NCBI GenBank assembly: GCA_016188575.1
Contig: JACPHN010000233.1
Coordinates: 1-46,783, forward strand
DNA length: 46,783 nt
Direction of reading: 5' to 3'
From: Candidatus Schekmanbacteria bacterium
GTDB taxonomy: Bacteria; CSSED10-310; JACPHN01
In this document: positions 19,169-28,400 of the stretch, in pieces
How positions within the stretch are numbered: position 1 is the first letter of the stretch
Layout: each line of letters starts with the position of its first letter
The notes under the pieces: model-generated
Seen by the model: the letters and a program-made list of their open reading frames with translations, nothing else
Told to the model about the DNA's origin: nothing
The model's database searches: none
Made by a program: the position numbers and the translations under genes

Positions 19169-20884
19169 CTACCTGCTGGCGATGAACCCTTCTGCTTCCA
19201 GATGGAGCAGAATCTGCTGAGCGGCCTCGTGTGCCGTCATCTTCGACGTGTCGATCACGATCTCCGCTCCTTCCGGGGCCTCATAGGGGTCGTCCACGCC
19301 GGTGAATCCGGTGAGCAGCCCGGCGCGCGCCTTCGCGTATAGGCCTTTGCGGTCGCGCTCCTCGCACACCTCAATCGGCGTGTTAACGTAGACTTCAATG
19401 AAACCGCCGACCTCACCGACCATCTCCCTGACTTCGCGGCGGATCGATGTGTATGGAGCGATCGGAGCGCAGATTGCCACCCCTCTATTTTTCGTGATCT
19501 CGCTCGCGACAAATCCGATGCGGCGAATGTTGAGGTCCCTGTGCTCCTTGGAGAAGCCGAGCTCACTCGAAAGGTGCTTGCGCACGATGTCGCCATCCAG
19601 AAGGGTTACGGGACGCGTGCCGATTTCGAGCAGCTTGGCGAGGAGCACGTTGGCCACCGTGGACTTGCCGGATCCGGACAGGCCCGTGAAGAAGACTGTG
19701 AACCCCTGTGAGGCGCGCGGAGGGTACGAAGTCCGCAGCACTTCCACGACCTCGGGGTAGGAAAACCACGCGGGAACGTCGAGCCCTTCGCGCAGTCTTC
19801 GCCGCAGCTCGGTGCCGGAGATGCCCAGCACCTTGGCCCCCTGTGGCACCTCGTTCTTGGGCACGTACTGCGTCATCTGTTCGACGAAGACCATCTCCTC
19901 GAACGGCAACATCTCGATCCCGATCTCCCCGGCAAAGGAGCCGACGAGCTGCTGCGCCTCATACGGACCGTAGAACGGCCGTCCCTGGCGATCGTTACCG
20001 GGTCCTGCGTGGTCGCGGCCGACGATAAAGTGGCTGCAGCCGAAGTTCTTCCGAATGATGGCGTGCCAGAGCGCTTCGCGAGGGCCTCCCATACGCATCG
20101 CCAGCGGCAGGATGCTCAGCGCTGTCGTTTGCTCAGGGTAGTGACCGAGAATGGCCTGGTAGCAGCGAACGCGAGCAAAGTAGTCCACATCACCGGGGCG
20201 TGTGCGGCCGACGACAGGGTGCAGCAGGAGATTCGCTTTGGCCAGTGCCGCCGCCCGCTTGGTGAGCTCGACGTGCGCCCGGTGCATGGGGTTTCGGGTC
20301 TGAAACGCCACGATCTTGCGCCACCCGAGCTTGGCGAACACGCTGCGGAGCTCCGCCGGAGTGTGGCGCAGGTGCGTGTAGGTGTGGTGCGGCGGCATCT
20401 CGACACCGTCAACGGCACCGCCCAAATATACCGGGTTCATGCGGTGCAGGAGGTCGAATACGCCCGGGTGGGTATCGTCGAGCGAGCCGAACACCTTCTT
20501 GGCCTCGCTTTCCCGGTCCGGAACCCACTTGTCGGAGACGGTGATAATCGCCAGCACCATGCCTTCGGGGTGCCGCAGCGCGAGGCGATCCCCGCAGCTA
20601 ATGGTCGCGGCGAAAGCGGCGGTCACGTCCAGGCAAATGGGCATCGGCCACGGCATGCCGTCGGCCAGCCGCATGTCATCGCAGACCGCGGCGTAGTCTT
20701 GCGCGGAAAGGAAGCCGCGCAGCGGCGAAAAGGCGCCGCACATGAGCAGCTCGAGGTCGCTCACCTGCCTGGGGGTCAGGTCCCAGGAGGGCAGGTGAAC
20801 CGCCTCCGTTCTGAGGTCGCGAATCTGTGGGTCGTTGGCCAAAAGGCGCTGTAGGGTGCCGCCATGAGGTTCGATGAGGTCCAT
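19169..20884 (-). CDS. Bifunctional sulfate adenylyltransferase / adenylylsulfate kinase (PAPS synthase)
   Basis: About 571 residues from ATG 20884 (MDLIEPHGG, the usual start of this family). A GTG at 20911 is in frame, and neither start has a clear ribosome site. The N-terminal ATP-sulfurylase part has the nucleotide-binding motif QTRNPMHRAH near residue 191 and GRDHAGPG. The C-terminal APS kinase has P-loop GLSGSGKST near 398, then DGDIVRKHLSSELGFS and DVPYEAP-like FTGVDDPYEAP. Together they turn sulfate and ATP into APS and then PAPS. It heads an operon with gmd, kdsA and a mutase-like flavoprotein, which suggests PAPS for glycan sulfation as well as, or instead of, cysteine synthesis. 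No sulfotransferase is in the window. Confidence 0.92.
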   Translation of the reverse strand: MDLIEPHGGTLQRLLANDPQIRDLRTEAVHLPSWDLTPRQVSDLELLMCGAFSPLRGFLSAQDYAAVCDDMRLADGMPWPMPICLDVTAAFAATISCGDRLALRHPEGMVLAIITVSDKWVPDRESEAKKVFGSLDDTHPGVFDLLHRMNPVYLGGAVDGVEMPPHHTYTHLRHTPAELRSVFAKLGWRKIVAFQTRNPMHRAHVELTKRAAALAKANLLLHPVVGRTRPGDVDYFARVRCYQAILGHYPEQTTALSILPLAMRMGGPREALWHAIIRKNFGCSHFIVGRDHAGPGNDRQGRPFYGPYEAQQLVGSFAGEIGIEMLPFEEMVFVEQMTQYVPKNEVPQGAKVLGISGTELRRRLREGLDVPAWFSYPEVVEVLRTSYPPRASQGFTVFFTGLSGSGKSTVANVLLAKLLEIGTRPVTLLDGDIVRKHLSSELGFSKEHRDLNIRRIGFVASEITKNRGVAICAPIAPYTSIRREVREMVGEVGGFIEVYVNTPIEVCEERDRKGLYAKARAGLLTGFTGVDDPYEAPEGAEIVIDTSKMTAHEAAQQILLHLEAEGFIASR

Positions 20885-21584
20885 GTTTCTAGCGTCCGGT
20901 GATGGGTACACTCAACATGGCGTGGTCCTTGCCACGCCCCAGAAGCGAGGTGCCGTGAGGCAACGCGAGCGGCGGCCTACAGACGATGAAAATGACGGTG
21001 GCGAAGTGTAGCCCTGCTCGGAGCAAGGTGCAATAGGAGGCAGGCCCTCCGGATCCACCACCGGTTCGACGTCGACGCGACGGCGCCTCCCTCCATCCCT
21101 TCCCCAGACGCGCTCGGACAAGACGGATGCCGCTTCTGGTCCGCCTCCCCCCGCTTGCAGGGGGAGGGACGGAGGGGGGTATTCGCGATGCGCTTTTCGC
21201 TCAGCTTGCAAGCGCCGAGGCGAGGGATTCAGGGCGGCGCCTGTTCTTGCCAACAGACGCATAGACTCACTATCATATCTCATGATGCGGCTCGGACTCG
21301 CTTACCGGACTATTCGGTCCGGCGAACACGCAACGGGGATCACTCAGGCGTTGGAACTTACAGAAGAGGAGGTCCGACCTTAGGACCCGTAACGAAATAA
21401 CTGTTGCATTCGGCCGGCTGCGAAGGCCGCCGGCTTCGTCTCTCCTCCTCACCGTATCGCTCCATTGATACGCTTCGTCGTCGTTCCTCGCCAGCGGCCT
21501 TCTCGCTCGGCCTCGGTGCCTGGGAACCACAGCCAATATATCTCGAAGCCGCACGGAAGCTCCTCCAACCAGGTCTATTGTAAC
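20885..21584. other. 700-nt non-coding stretch before the methyltransferase gene
   Basis: No credible gene was seen. It must contain the promoter of the leftward glycan operon near its left end and that of the methyltransferase near its right end. It also holds dispersed repeat copy A and a 6-bp perfect hairpin CCGGAC-6-GTCCGG at 21305-21322. Short open frames here lack coding character. Confidence 0.5.
21142..21237 (+). repeat. Dispersed GC-rich repeat, copy A
   Basis: A C-rich tract and G-rich tract around CTTGCAG lead into GGGACGGAGGGGGG (21166-21179), then GCGATGCGCTTTTCGC and a GATTCAGG end. The same order of blocks occurs, inverted, in copy C at 38365-38466. The core also occurs in copy B at 22881-22925. 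It resembles an extragenic REP-like element. Confidence 0.7.
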
Positions 21585-22874
21585 ATGCCGGTGAATCTCT
21601 CGCTGTTCGAAAACGCTCCTGCTTCTCGACGCGCCGCTCTTGGTCCAAATGATTTCCCTGATGGAATTCGGCATTTTCGAGACCACGGGAGCGCCACGCT
21701 GGAGACTGCGGCGCACGTGGAGAGCGCCGGTGGCACGCTCATTTATGTACCGATATTCATCAATGAGTTTTGGACGTCCAAACAGCGGGCCGCACACTCT
21801 ATCCACGAGATCTCATATAGAGCTTGCTTCAAACCGCAACTACCCGCATTCTTCATTGATCGCCTCACGAAACATGGCGACAGAGTTTACGATCCATTCA
21901 TGGGCCGTGGAACAACCCTGATCGAATCAGCGCTTCGCAGCCGCATACCAATAGGTTGCGACGTGAATCCCCTTTCTTCCGTTCTCGTCAGGCCGAGACT
22001 GAATCCCCCAACGTTACTCGATATAAAGAGACGTCTATCTTCCATAAGGCTGGATCAGGTTTGCACGATGCCAGAAGACTTGCTAGTATTCTATCATCCC
22101 GAGACCCTTGCACAGATTTGTGCGCTCAGAGAGTACTTCCTTGAGAAGGAGGCCGCAAATGGCATGGATTCTGTGGATCAATGGATCAGGATGGTGGCCA
22201 TAAACCGCCTGACCGGACATTCCTCCGGCTTCTTCTCGGTATATACCATGCCGCCAAACCAGGCCGTTTCCATTGTATCTCAGCGAAAGATCAATGAGAA
22301 AAGAAAACAGATTCCACAAGTACGCAACATTACCGACATCATATTGAAAAAATCGAAGTCTCTTGTCAAGGATCTCTGTCCATCAGATACTGAGAATCTC
22401 AGGAAAACGTCGCGGCATGCAACCTTGCTCACCAGAGATTCGCGACGCACGCCTGAAATAGAGAGTCAATCGGTTTCACTTGTTGTAACATCGCCCCCTT
22501 TCCTCGATATTGTGGACTACGCGACCGACAATTGGCTTCGTTGCTGGTTTATTGGGATTGATGCTACATCAGTTCCCATCGCCATTCTCAAACATCTCAG
22601 TGACTGGAAGCAGCACATGTTTGAAGCTTTCCAGGAGCTGGCCCGGGTGCTCCGAATCGGTGGATATATTGCTTTCGAAGTCGGTGAGGTTCGCGGCGGA
22701 AAGATCAAGCTGGAGGAAGCAGTAATTCCATGCGCTGTAAATGCAGGTCTAGAACCTGTGCTCGTCTTGATCAACCAACAAGAATTCACGAAGACGGCCA
22801 ATTGCTGGGGTGTCGAAAATAACAGCAAGGGCACGAACACGAACCGGATCGTATTGGCGAAACGCTGCTCCTGA
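21585..22874 (+). CDS. Site-specific DNA methyltransferase (N6-adenine or N4-cytosine type), orphan
   Basis: About 429 residues from ATG 21585 (MPVNLSLFENAP). The open frame reaches back to 21465, but that stretch is low-complexity. Motif I is DPFMGRGTTLIES near residue 103, which binds S-adenosylmethionine. Catalytic motif IV is TSPPFLDIVDYATDNW near 302. The 200 residues between them, with many basic residues, may hold target recognition. Motif I comes before motif IV, unlike the usual beta class in which DPFxGxGTT follows SPPY. Codon use is noticeably AT-richer than in neighbouring genes, a sign of transfer. No restriction endonuclease or specificity gene is adjacent, and it is bracketed by repeat copies A and B. 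Confidence 0.85.
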   Translation: MPVNLSLFENAPASRRAALGPNDFPDGIRHFRDHGSATLETAAHVESAGGTLIYVPIFINEFWTSKQRAAHSIHEISYRACFKPQLPAFFIDRLTKHGDRVYDPFMGRGTTLIESALRSRIPIGCDVNPLSSVLVRPRLNPPTLLDIKRRLSSIRLDQVCTMPEDLLVFYHPETLAQICALREYFLEKEAANGMDSVDQWIRMVAINRLTGHSSGFFSVYTMPPNQAVSIVSQRKINEKRKQIPQVRNITDIILKKSKSLVKDLCPSDTENLRKTSRHATLLTRDSRRTPEIESQSVSLVVTSPPFLDIVDYATDNWLRCWFIGIDATSVPIAILKHLSDWKQHMFEAFQELARVLRIGGYIAFEVGEVRGGKIKLEEAVIPCAVNAGLEPVLVLINQQEFTKTANCWGVENNSKGTNTNRIVLAKRCS

Positions 22875-22880
22875 CGTAGA

Positions 22881-22925
22881 CCCCGCCCTCACCTCGCCCC
22901 ACAAACGGGGGAACGGAGGGGGGCG
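22881..22925 (+). repeat. Dispersed GC-rich repeat, copy B
   Basis: A short copy with C-rich block, small CCCC-ACAAAC-GGGG type fold and the core GAACGGAGGGGGG (22911-22923). It starts 6 nt after the methyltransferase stop, in the same orientation as copy A. It overlaps the 3' end of the YCF48-like gene on the other strand. The tail shared by A and C is missing. Confidence 0.6.
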
Positions 22926-25387
22926 CCTACGACACTTCGAAAGGAGCATCGCAAGCCCTTCGGCCGACGCCGTATTCTTGACCGCAACGCCAGCCAACCG
23001 CCGAACGGCAATGCCAGGAGCAGGGTCGCAAGCGGCGAGATCGCCGGGACTGGGCGGTCATCGTCGGCGTTGATCACCAGCACACTGGTCGTCTTCAGCC
23101 CCGCGTAGCGGGGATCCGTACTGGTGCTTGCGCCGAGACGCACGCGGTACACCACATCGCCGTCCACCTCCTTGTCGTCAACTCCCGATACCGTAACGGT
23201 TTGCACAGTGCTCCAGTTGCTGGGGTCAAACACCAGCCTGTCCGGCGCGACGAGCCCCTCCGACGGGTCGCTCGCGCTCACCTCGATCTCTACCGAGGCA
23301 GCAGGCGCAATCCTGAGCGCCACCCCAAAGCTGGCCGATCCCGCTGCCGACTCGGACGTGGTGAGGCTGGCTCCAGCGAAGACGTTGATCAATGGGCGGT
23401 TCAGCGAAAATGCACCCCCGCCGGCTGTCCCCGCGTAGATCGGCGCGTCAGGATCAGGCGCCAGCATGAGGGCACGCACATCGGCAATCCGCAACCCCAC
23501 ATTGAGCTCGCCGAGTGAGACGGCAAAGGGGTTGTCTACCGGCCTGAAAACGCCGCGGCTCGTGCCGACATAAACCGCCTGCGGCGAGGTCGGATCCGGA
23601 GCCACGGTCCAGACGGCCGCATCGATCGGGTTCAGGAATGGTGCCCAGCTCTCGCCGCCATTTGTGCTCTTGAATACCTCGCCCCAGATACCCGCGTACA
23701 CAATCCGCGGCTCTTGAGAATCGACTGCCACCGCGTAGACGGCACCCGGCGTCATGCCGTCGCTCGCCATTACCCACGTACGGCCTCCATCCGTCGTCTT
23801 GGCTACGCCTTCGGTCGAACCCGCAAACAGCGTTTGCGGCGCCAGTGGGTCGAGCGCGAGCGCAAAGATGCCCGAGCTCGTCAGCCCGCTTCCGGTCGGT
23901 GCCCAGCCCTGGCCCCCGTCGGTCGTCTGAAATACGCCGCCGTCCATCGTGCCCGCATAGATCGTCGACGGCGCGGTTGGATCGAGGGCCAGGGCGCGCA
24001 CATCAGTGCCCAACAGACCGGTGTTGGCCGCCTGCCAACTGCTACCGCCGTTGCTGCTCGCGAACACGCCGCCACCAAGACTGCCCGCGAAGATCGTCTG
24101 GGGCGAGGTCGGGTCCACGGCGAGGGCGCAGACGCTCAGACTTCCCAGATCCGCGCTCTCGTTTCCCCAGGTTGCACCACCGTCGCTGCTCTTGACAACA
24201 CCGCCCGAGAGCCTTCCAGCGTACAAGGTCGCCGCTGACGTTGGGTCCAGGGCCAGGGCGCACACCCTGGAGCTGGTTATGCCCTCGCTCGCGGGTTCCC
24301 AGCGAGAACCGCCGTCCGTGCTCTTGAACACGGCGGCATCCTCCGTGCCGGCGTACACGGTCTCCAGCGACCCGGGATCCACGGCAAGTGCGCGCACCGT
24401 TGACGCCTCGATGCCGGTGCTCGCGGCGCTCCAGGTCGCGGCGCCATCGTCGCTGCGGAACACTCCGGTCCCCCACGTCCCCGCATAAACCACGCCCGAA
24501 TCCCCCGCCAGCGCCAGGATGTCGAGGTTGGTCAGCCCGGCTCCTGCCTGGCCCCAGGTGGTCCCCGTGTCCGTGCTCTTGAAGACGCCCCCCTCGACCG
24601 AACCCGCGTAGAGCGTGTCTGGTGCAGCGCTGTCGATGGTCAGCGCCCGCACATCCAGGCTGGAGAGCCCGGCGCTTGCCGCCGTCCAGCTTCCGCCGTC
24701 GTCGAGGCTCTTGAAGACGCCGCCGCCTGCGGTGGCCGCGTACAGCGTCCCGGTGACCCTGGGATCCACTGCCAGAGCCGTCACCGACGAGTGGGTCAAC
24801 CCGGAAGAGCTGGATGACCAGTTGGCGGCCTCGTCTCTGCTGACGAAGATGCCCATTCCCCAGGTACCCGCGTAGACGGCGGTAGGGGAGTAAGCGGAGA
24901 TGACCAGCGCGTTGATGAAGGGGGAGGTCAGGCCGTCGTTGGTCGAGGCCCACTGACTCCCGCCGTCGGTCGATTTGGCAACGCCGCCACCCCAGCTTGC
25001 AGCATAGAGGACCTGGGGGGAGCTGGGATCGACCGCCAGGGCACGGACCCGGAAGTCGTCGAGCCCGGTGTTGATCGCAATCCAGCTCAGGCCACCGTCG
25101 GTGCTCTTGAACACGCCGCCGCCCTCGGTGCCCACGTAGATCGTCTCTGGGGACGTGGGATCGATGGCCAGGCAGATCGCGCTGCCTCCCACCGGCCCGA
25201 TGCTTGTCCACGCTTCGGTCGCGCCCAGATCGCCCTGGGGTCGGAGCAGTGCGAGAGCGAGGGCAAGGCCTGACGCGAGGAGCAGCCGCGCTGTTGGGGC
25301 ACGTCTTGTTGCCGTGCTCCAGGCGGAGGTTCGTTGTCGAAAAAGGGACAGGTTCGGAGTACGGCCGGCGATCGGTCGAGAAAACAT
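22889..25387 (-). CDS. Exported YCF48/BNR-like repeat protein (14 repeats) with Calx-beta-like module and C-terminal anchor
   Basis: About 832 residues from ATG 25387, with GGAG 8 nt upstream. The N-terminal export signal has a long basic n-region and the core LLLASGLALALALL. Twelve clear repeats of about 44 residues follow (VRALAVDPSSPQVLYAASW, then GGGVFKSTDGG..W), plus two degenerate ones, giving 14. This would suit two seven-bladed propellers. A Calx-beta-like stretch follows (LVFDPSNWSTVQTVTVSGVD). Near the end is PVPAISPLATLLLALPFGG with RIRRR, a sorting-signal-like tail. About 22 further residues are read through repeat copy B, perhaps after loss of an original stop. It starts 19 nt after the giant gene, so one operon. 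Probably surface or periplasmic; ligand unknown. Confidence 0.82.
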   Translation of the reverse strand: MFSRPIAGRTPNLSLFRQRTSAWSTATRRAPTARLLLASGLALALALLRPQGDLGATEAWTSIGPVGGSAICLAIDPTSPETIYVGTEGGGVFKSTDGGLSWIAINTGLDDFRVRALAVDPSSPQVLYAASWGGGVAKSTDGGSQWASTNDGLTSPFINALVISAYSPTAVYAGTWGMGIFVSRDEAANWSSSSSGLTHSSVTALAVDPRVTGTLYAATAGGGVFKSLDDGGSWTAASAGLSSLDVRALTIDSAAPDTLYAGSVEGGVFKSTDTGTTWGQAGAGLTNLDILALAGDSGVVYAGTWGTGVFRSDDGAATWSAASTGIEASTVRALAVDPGSLETVYAGTEDAAVFKSTDGGSRWEPASEGITSSRVCALALDPTSAATLYAGRLSGGVVKSSDGGATWGNESADLGSLSVCALAVDPTSPQTIFAGSLGGGVFASSNGGSSWQAANTGLLGTDVRALALDPTAPSTIYAGTMDGGVFQTTDGGQGWAPTGSGLTSSGIFALALDPLAPQTLFAGSTEGVAKTTDGGRTWVMASDGMTPGAVYAVAVDSQEPRIVYAGIWGEVFKSTNGGESWAPFLNPIDAAVWTVAPDPTSPQAVYVGTSRGVFRPVDNPFAVSLGELNVGLRIADVRALMLAPDPDAPIYAGTAGGGAFSLNRPLINVFAGASLTTSESAAGSASFGVALRIAPAASVEIEVSASDPSEGLVAPDRLVFDPSNWSTVQTVTVSGVDDKEVDGDVVYRVRLGASTSTDPRYAGLKTTSVLVINADDDRPVPAISPLATLLLALPFGGWLALRSRIRRRPKGLRCSFRSVVGAPLRSPVCGAR

Positions 25388-25395
25388 GGTCTTGG

Positions 25396-25399
25396 CTCC
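25396..25399 (-). promoter_or_regulatory. Ribosome binding site deciding the YCF48-like gene start
   Basis: GGAG on the minus strand 8 nt before ATG 25387. Upstream in-frame starts at 25417 and 25534 lie inside the giant gene and have no comparable site. Confidence 0.5.
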
Positions 25400-25406
25400 G
25401 TGGCAC

Positions 25407-28400
25407 CTAGACACCATACCGCCTTCGGGCGCGGCGGGCGCGCAGCAACGCCGTGCCCACGCCGAGCAGCGCGGCAACCAGCAAGGCGAGCGACGATTCC
25501 AGGGGCACGTCCGGATCCCCACCGATGACCGCAAGCTCCGGACCCTCGACGGGGGCGCCGAGCACTCTGAGCGAGCTGCCGCCCATGGCCTGTATCACCA
25601 CCGCCGAGTCATCTGGCACGGTGGCCTGGAGCGTGGCACCGATCGCGGTGCTCGCGCGAACCCTGACGACTACCAGCAGCGTGGTCTGCGTTCCCGGCGC
25701 CAGCTCACAAAGGCCAACGTTGTCGAAGAGCAGATTGCCAGCGCCATCCTGAATGGCACGCGCCAGGTAGGAATCCCCCTCATCGAGCACCCCGTCGCCG
25801 TCGCGATCGTAGGCGAGCCAGGCAAACGAAACGGTCTTGCGAGCCGCCCCCGCCAGGGCGATCCGCAGAGATCTCAGGCACGAGCTGGGTGCGGCCTTGG
25901 ACACCCGCAGGTTGATGCCGAGAAGCACGGAGGGCTTCCCCCCGGCGCCGATCAGCCGGTACTGGGTCCCCTGGTTCGCGCTCACCGCCACCCCGTCGAA
26001 GACCCGTATCCCATTGCTACCGCCGATCTCACTCCACACACCCGCATTGTTGCGCGCCCGCGCCCAGATGAAGTACCGCTCCCCTGCGCTCAGCGACAGA
26101 CCTGCCATCAGCTCGGTGCGCTGAGCCGTGTCAGTCCATGGCACCACATCGCAGCCTCCGCCGCTCGTGCCGGCGCAGTACTGGTAGCCGACGACACCGG
26201 AGTCGGGATCCTCGGCCCTCCACACGCCCAGCAGCGGCTCGCCGGACGCCAGCCAGTCCCCGTTGTCGTAGACCCGGGGCGTCGAAGGCGGCGTCCCGTC
26301 AATCGACACCACCGGTAACTCGACCACGAGCTGCGGGCTACGCAACCCGCTGGTCAGGTCGCCGCCGTACGCGGCCACAGCCACCCGGTAACGCCGGCCC
26401 CTGGTCAGCTCGGTGTCGAGCAGCACGCTCGTCTCTCCGATGACGGGCACAACGTCTTCGAGGCGCTCGGTAGACCGCATTCCCTGGCAGTAGACGCGGT
26501 ATCCGACCGCCCCCGGCACGGCGCTCCAGCTCAGCAGGACCGCGTTTCCCGACGGAGTGGCGTCTACCCACGCGGGTGCTGCCAGGATCGACTCCGGCTT
26601 GACCAGCACGGAACCGCTGGCGTACGCGACCCGAGGTACGTTCTCGCCATCGTCCGCCACCGCGTAGATGCGATACTGCCCGGGCGGCACGGCCGAAGTG
26701 TCCCATTCGAGCTTCCCATCCCGGGCCGGCAGGCCGGTGGCGATGGTGGTTCCATCCAACGCCTCCGCGCCAGTGCCATAGTAGACAGACACCTGCGCGT
26801 CACCATCGGCGTCCGTCGCCGCGTAGGCGATGGTCACTTTGCTCTGGGCCGAGACATCCACCGCCGGCGCCGTCACGTGAATCGTTGGGGGCGAGTTTGG
26901 AACCACCAGCTCGACCACGTACTCGGATGCCGTCGGATTGCTCAAGGCCAGCGACCACGGCCCGGCCTCCGGTGCCACCACCCGGTACCACGCATCGATC
27001 GTCCCGCGGCGGTAGAAAATGCGCGGGTCGTCCGTGTCCGGGCTGATGAGCCCCCCCGTCGGCGTGTGCAGCGTGAAGTCGGTCGCCTCACTCGCCTCGC
27101 TCCAGCCGACGCGGACCAGGAGCTGCTCTACCCCCGGCGGCACCGTCCAGAGCTGCTCGTACCGCGCCGGCAGCAGACCGGCGGGTTGCGCGACGTCCAG
27201 TGTTCGGTAGCGCCAGGGCGCCCAGCCGGGCTTTCTCAGATTGACCCCGAAGCTCACGTCAGCGAAATTCGCCGACTTGAAGAACGTCCATTTCACGCTC
27301 ATGACGAAGGCAACGTCCGCGATGCCGGCCGGGATCACGAGCTCGGCGCGGAACCTCTCGTTGTCGGCCGTCGCCTCGATGCTCGCAAGGCTTGTGCCGC
27401 CTACCCAGGGGACGAAGTCCGGGATCTTCATGTCGCCTCGCATCCGTGCCCTGAGCTCGGGCGGAAAATACGAGATGACGAGCGTGCCGGTGTAGAAACC
27501 GCCGGGCCACGCGACCCAGCCTTCCGCCTTTGCCCCCGCCTTCGGCGCCCACACGACCTGCAACTTCGCGGCGCCGATTTGCACGATGCCGAGCAGCTTC
27601 GCCGTTCCCTGCACCGTCGCGGAGCCGTCGAGTCTGATCTCGAGCTCGCCGTCGTAGCTCATGAGCGCGATATCATCCAGAAACTTCTTGCCCTGCGTCA
27701 GGCCCACCCCCCCCAGGATGACCAGGTTCGTTTTGGAAAAAGGCCGGTATCCGAGACCCTCGATACCGGCTTCGATGCTCTGCAAGTAGACCCCCGTCGA
27801 CCCGATCGGCTTTTCGATATCCTCGAGCCACAGCACGACCGTGTCGAGGCGGCCCTCGATGATCCCTACCGTGGCGCCGGCCCACATCTCCTTTACCTTG
27901 AAGCCGCCTCCTATCTTGAGGGACTCGGTCCTGCCGTTCCAGCCGAGCTCACTGAGCTTGAAGATGCCATCCTCATCGGGAATGACGACCTCCCCACTCA
28001 CCGAGAACCCCCCGAACATGACTTCCTTTCCGGGGCAGAGCCGCGCGTCCTCCAGCTCGAGCTCGGCTTTACCGCCGCTGGCGAAGTACATCAGCGGGAT
28101 GTTGAAGCTGCCGTTCACCGTAACGCAGTTGTCCTCGAGGTCAAGCTCGCTCACATCCACGTTGAGGCCGAGGAGGAGCGGGTGAATCTCCGCGGGCACA
28201 GGAACGAACATCGGCTCCTCGGCGGCGAGCACCGTTCCGTCTACGGTGAATCGCGCGCTTCTATCGGTCACCTCGACTCGCTTCCGCAATAATCCGACCC
28301 CGTCGGCATAGAGTCGGTCGTTGGTTTGGAAATCCTTTGGGCCTGGACGGACAGTGATCATCTGATCCGTCCCGAGCACGCCGTTGAACCGGACGTTTTT

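Noticed and set aside
21305-21322. 6-bp hairpin CCGGAC-GTCCGG as an intrinsic terminator
   Set aside because: No U-tract follows on either strand, and no gene ends next to it.
24042-25406. A 454-codon minus-strand open frame
   Set aside because: It is another frame of the YCF48-like gene, with Arg/Gly-rich composition and the same internal period.
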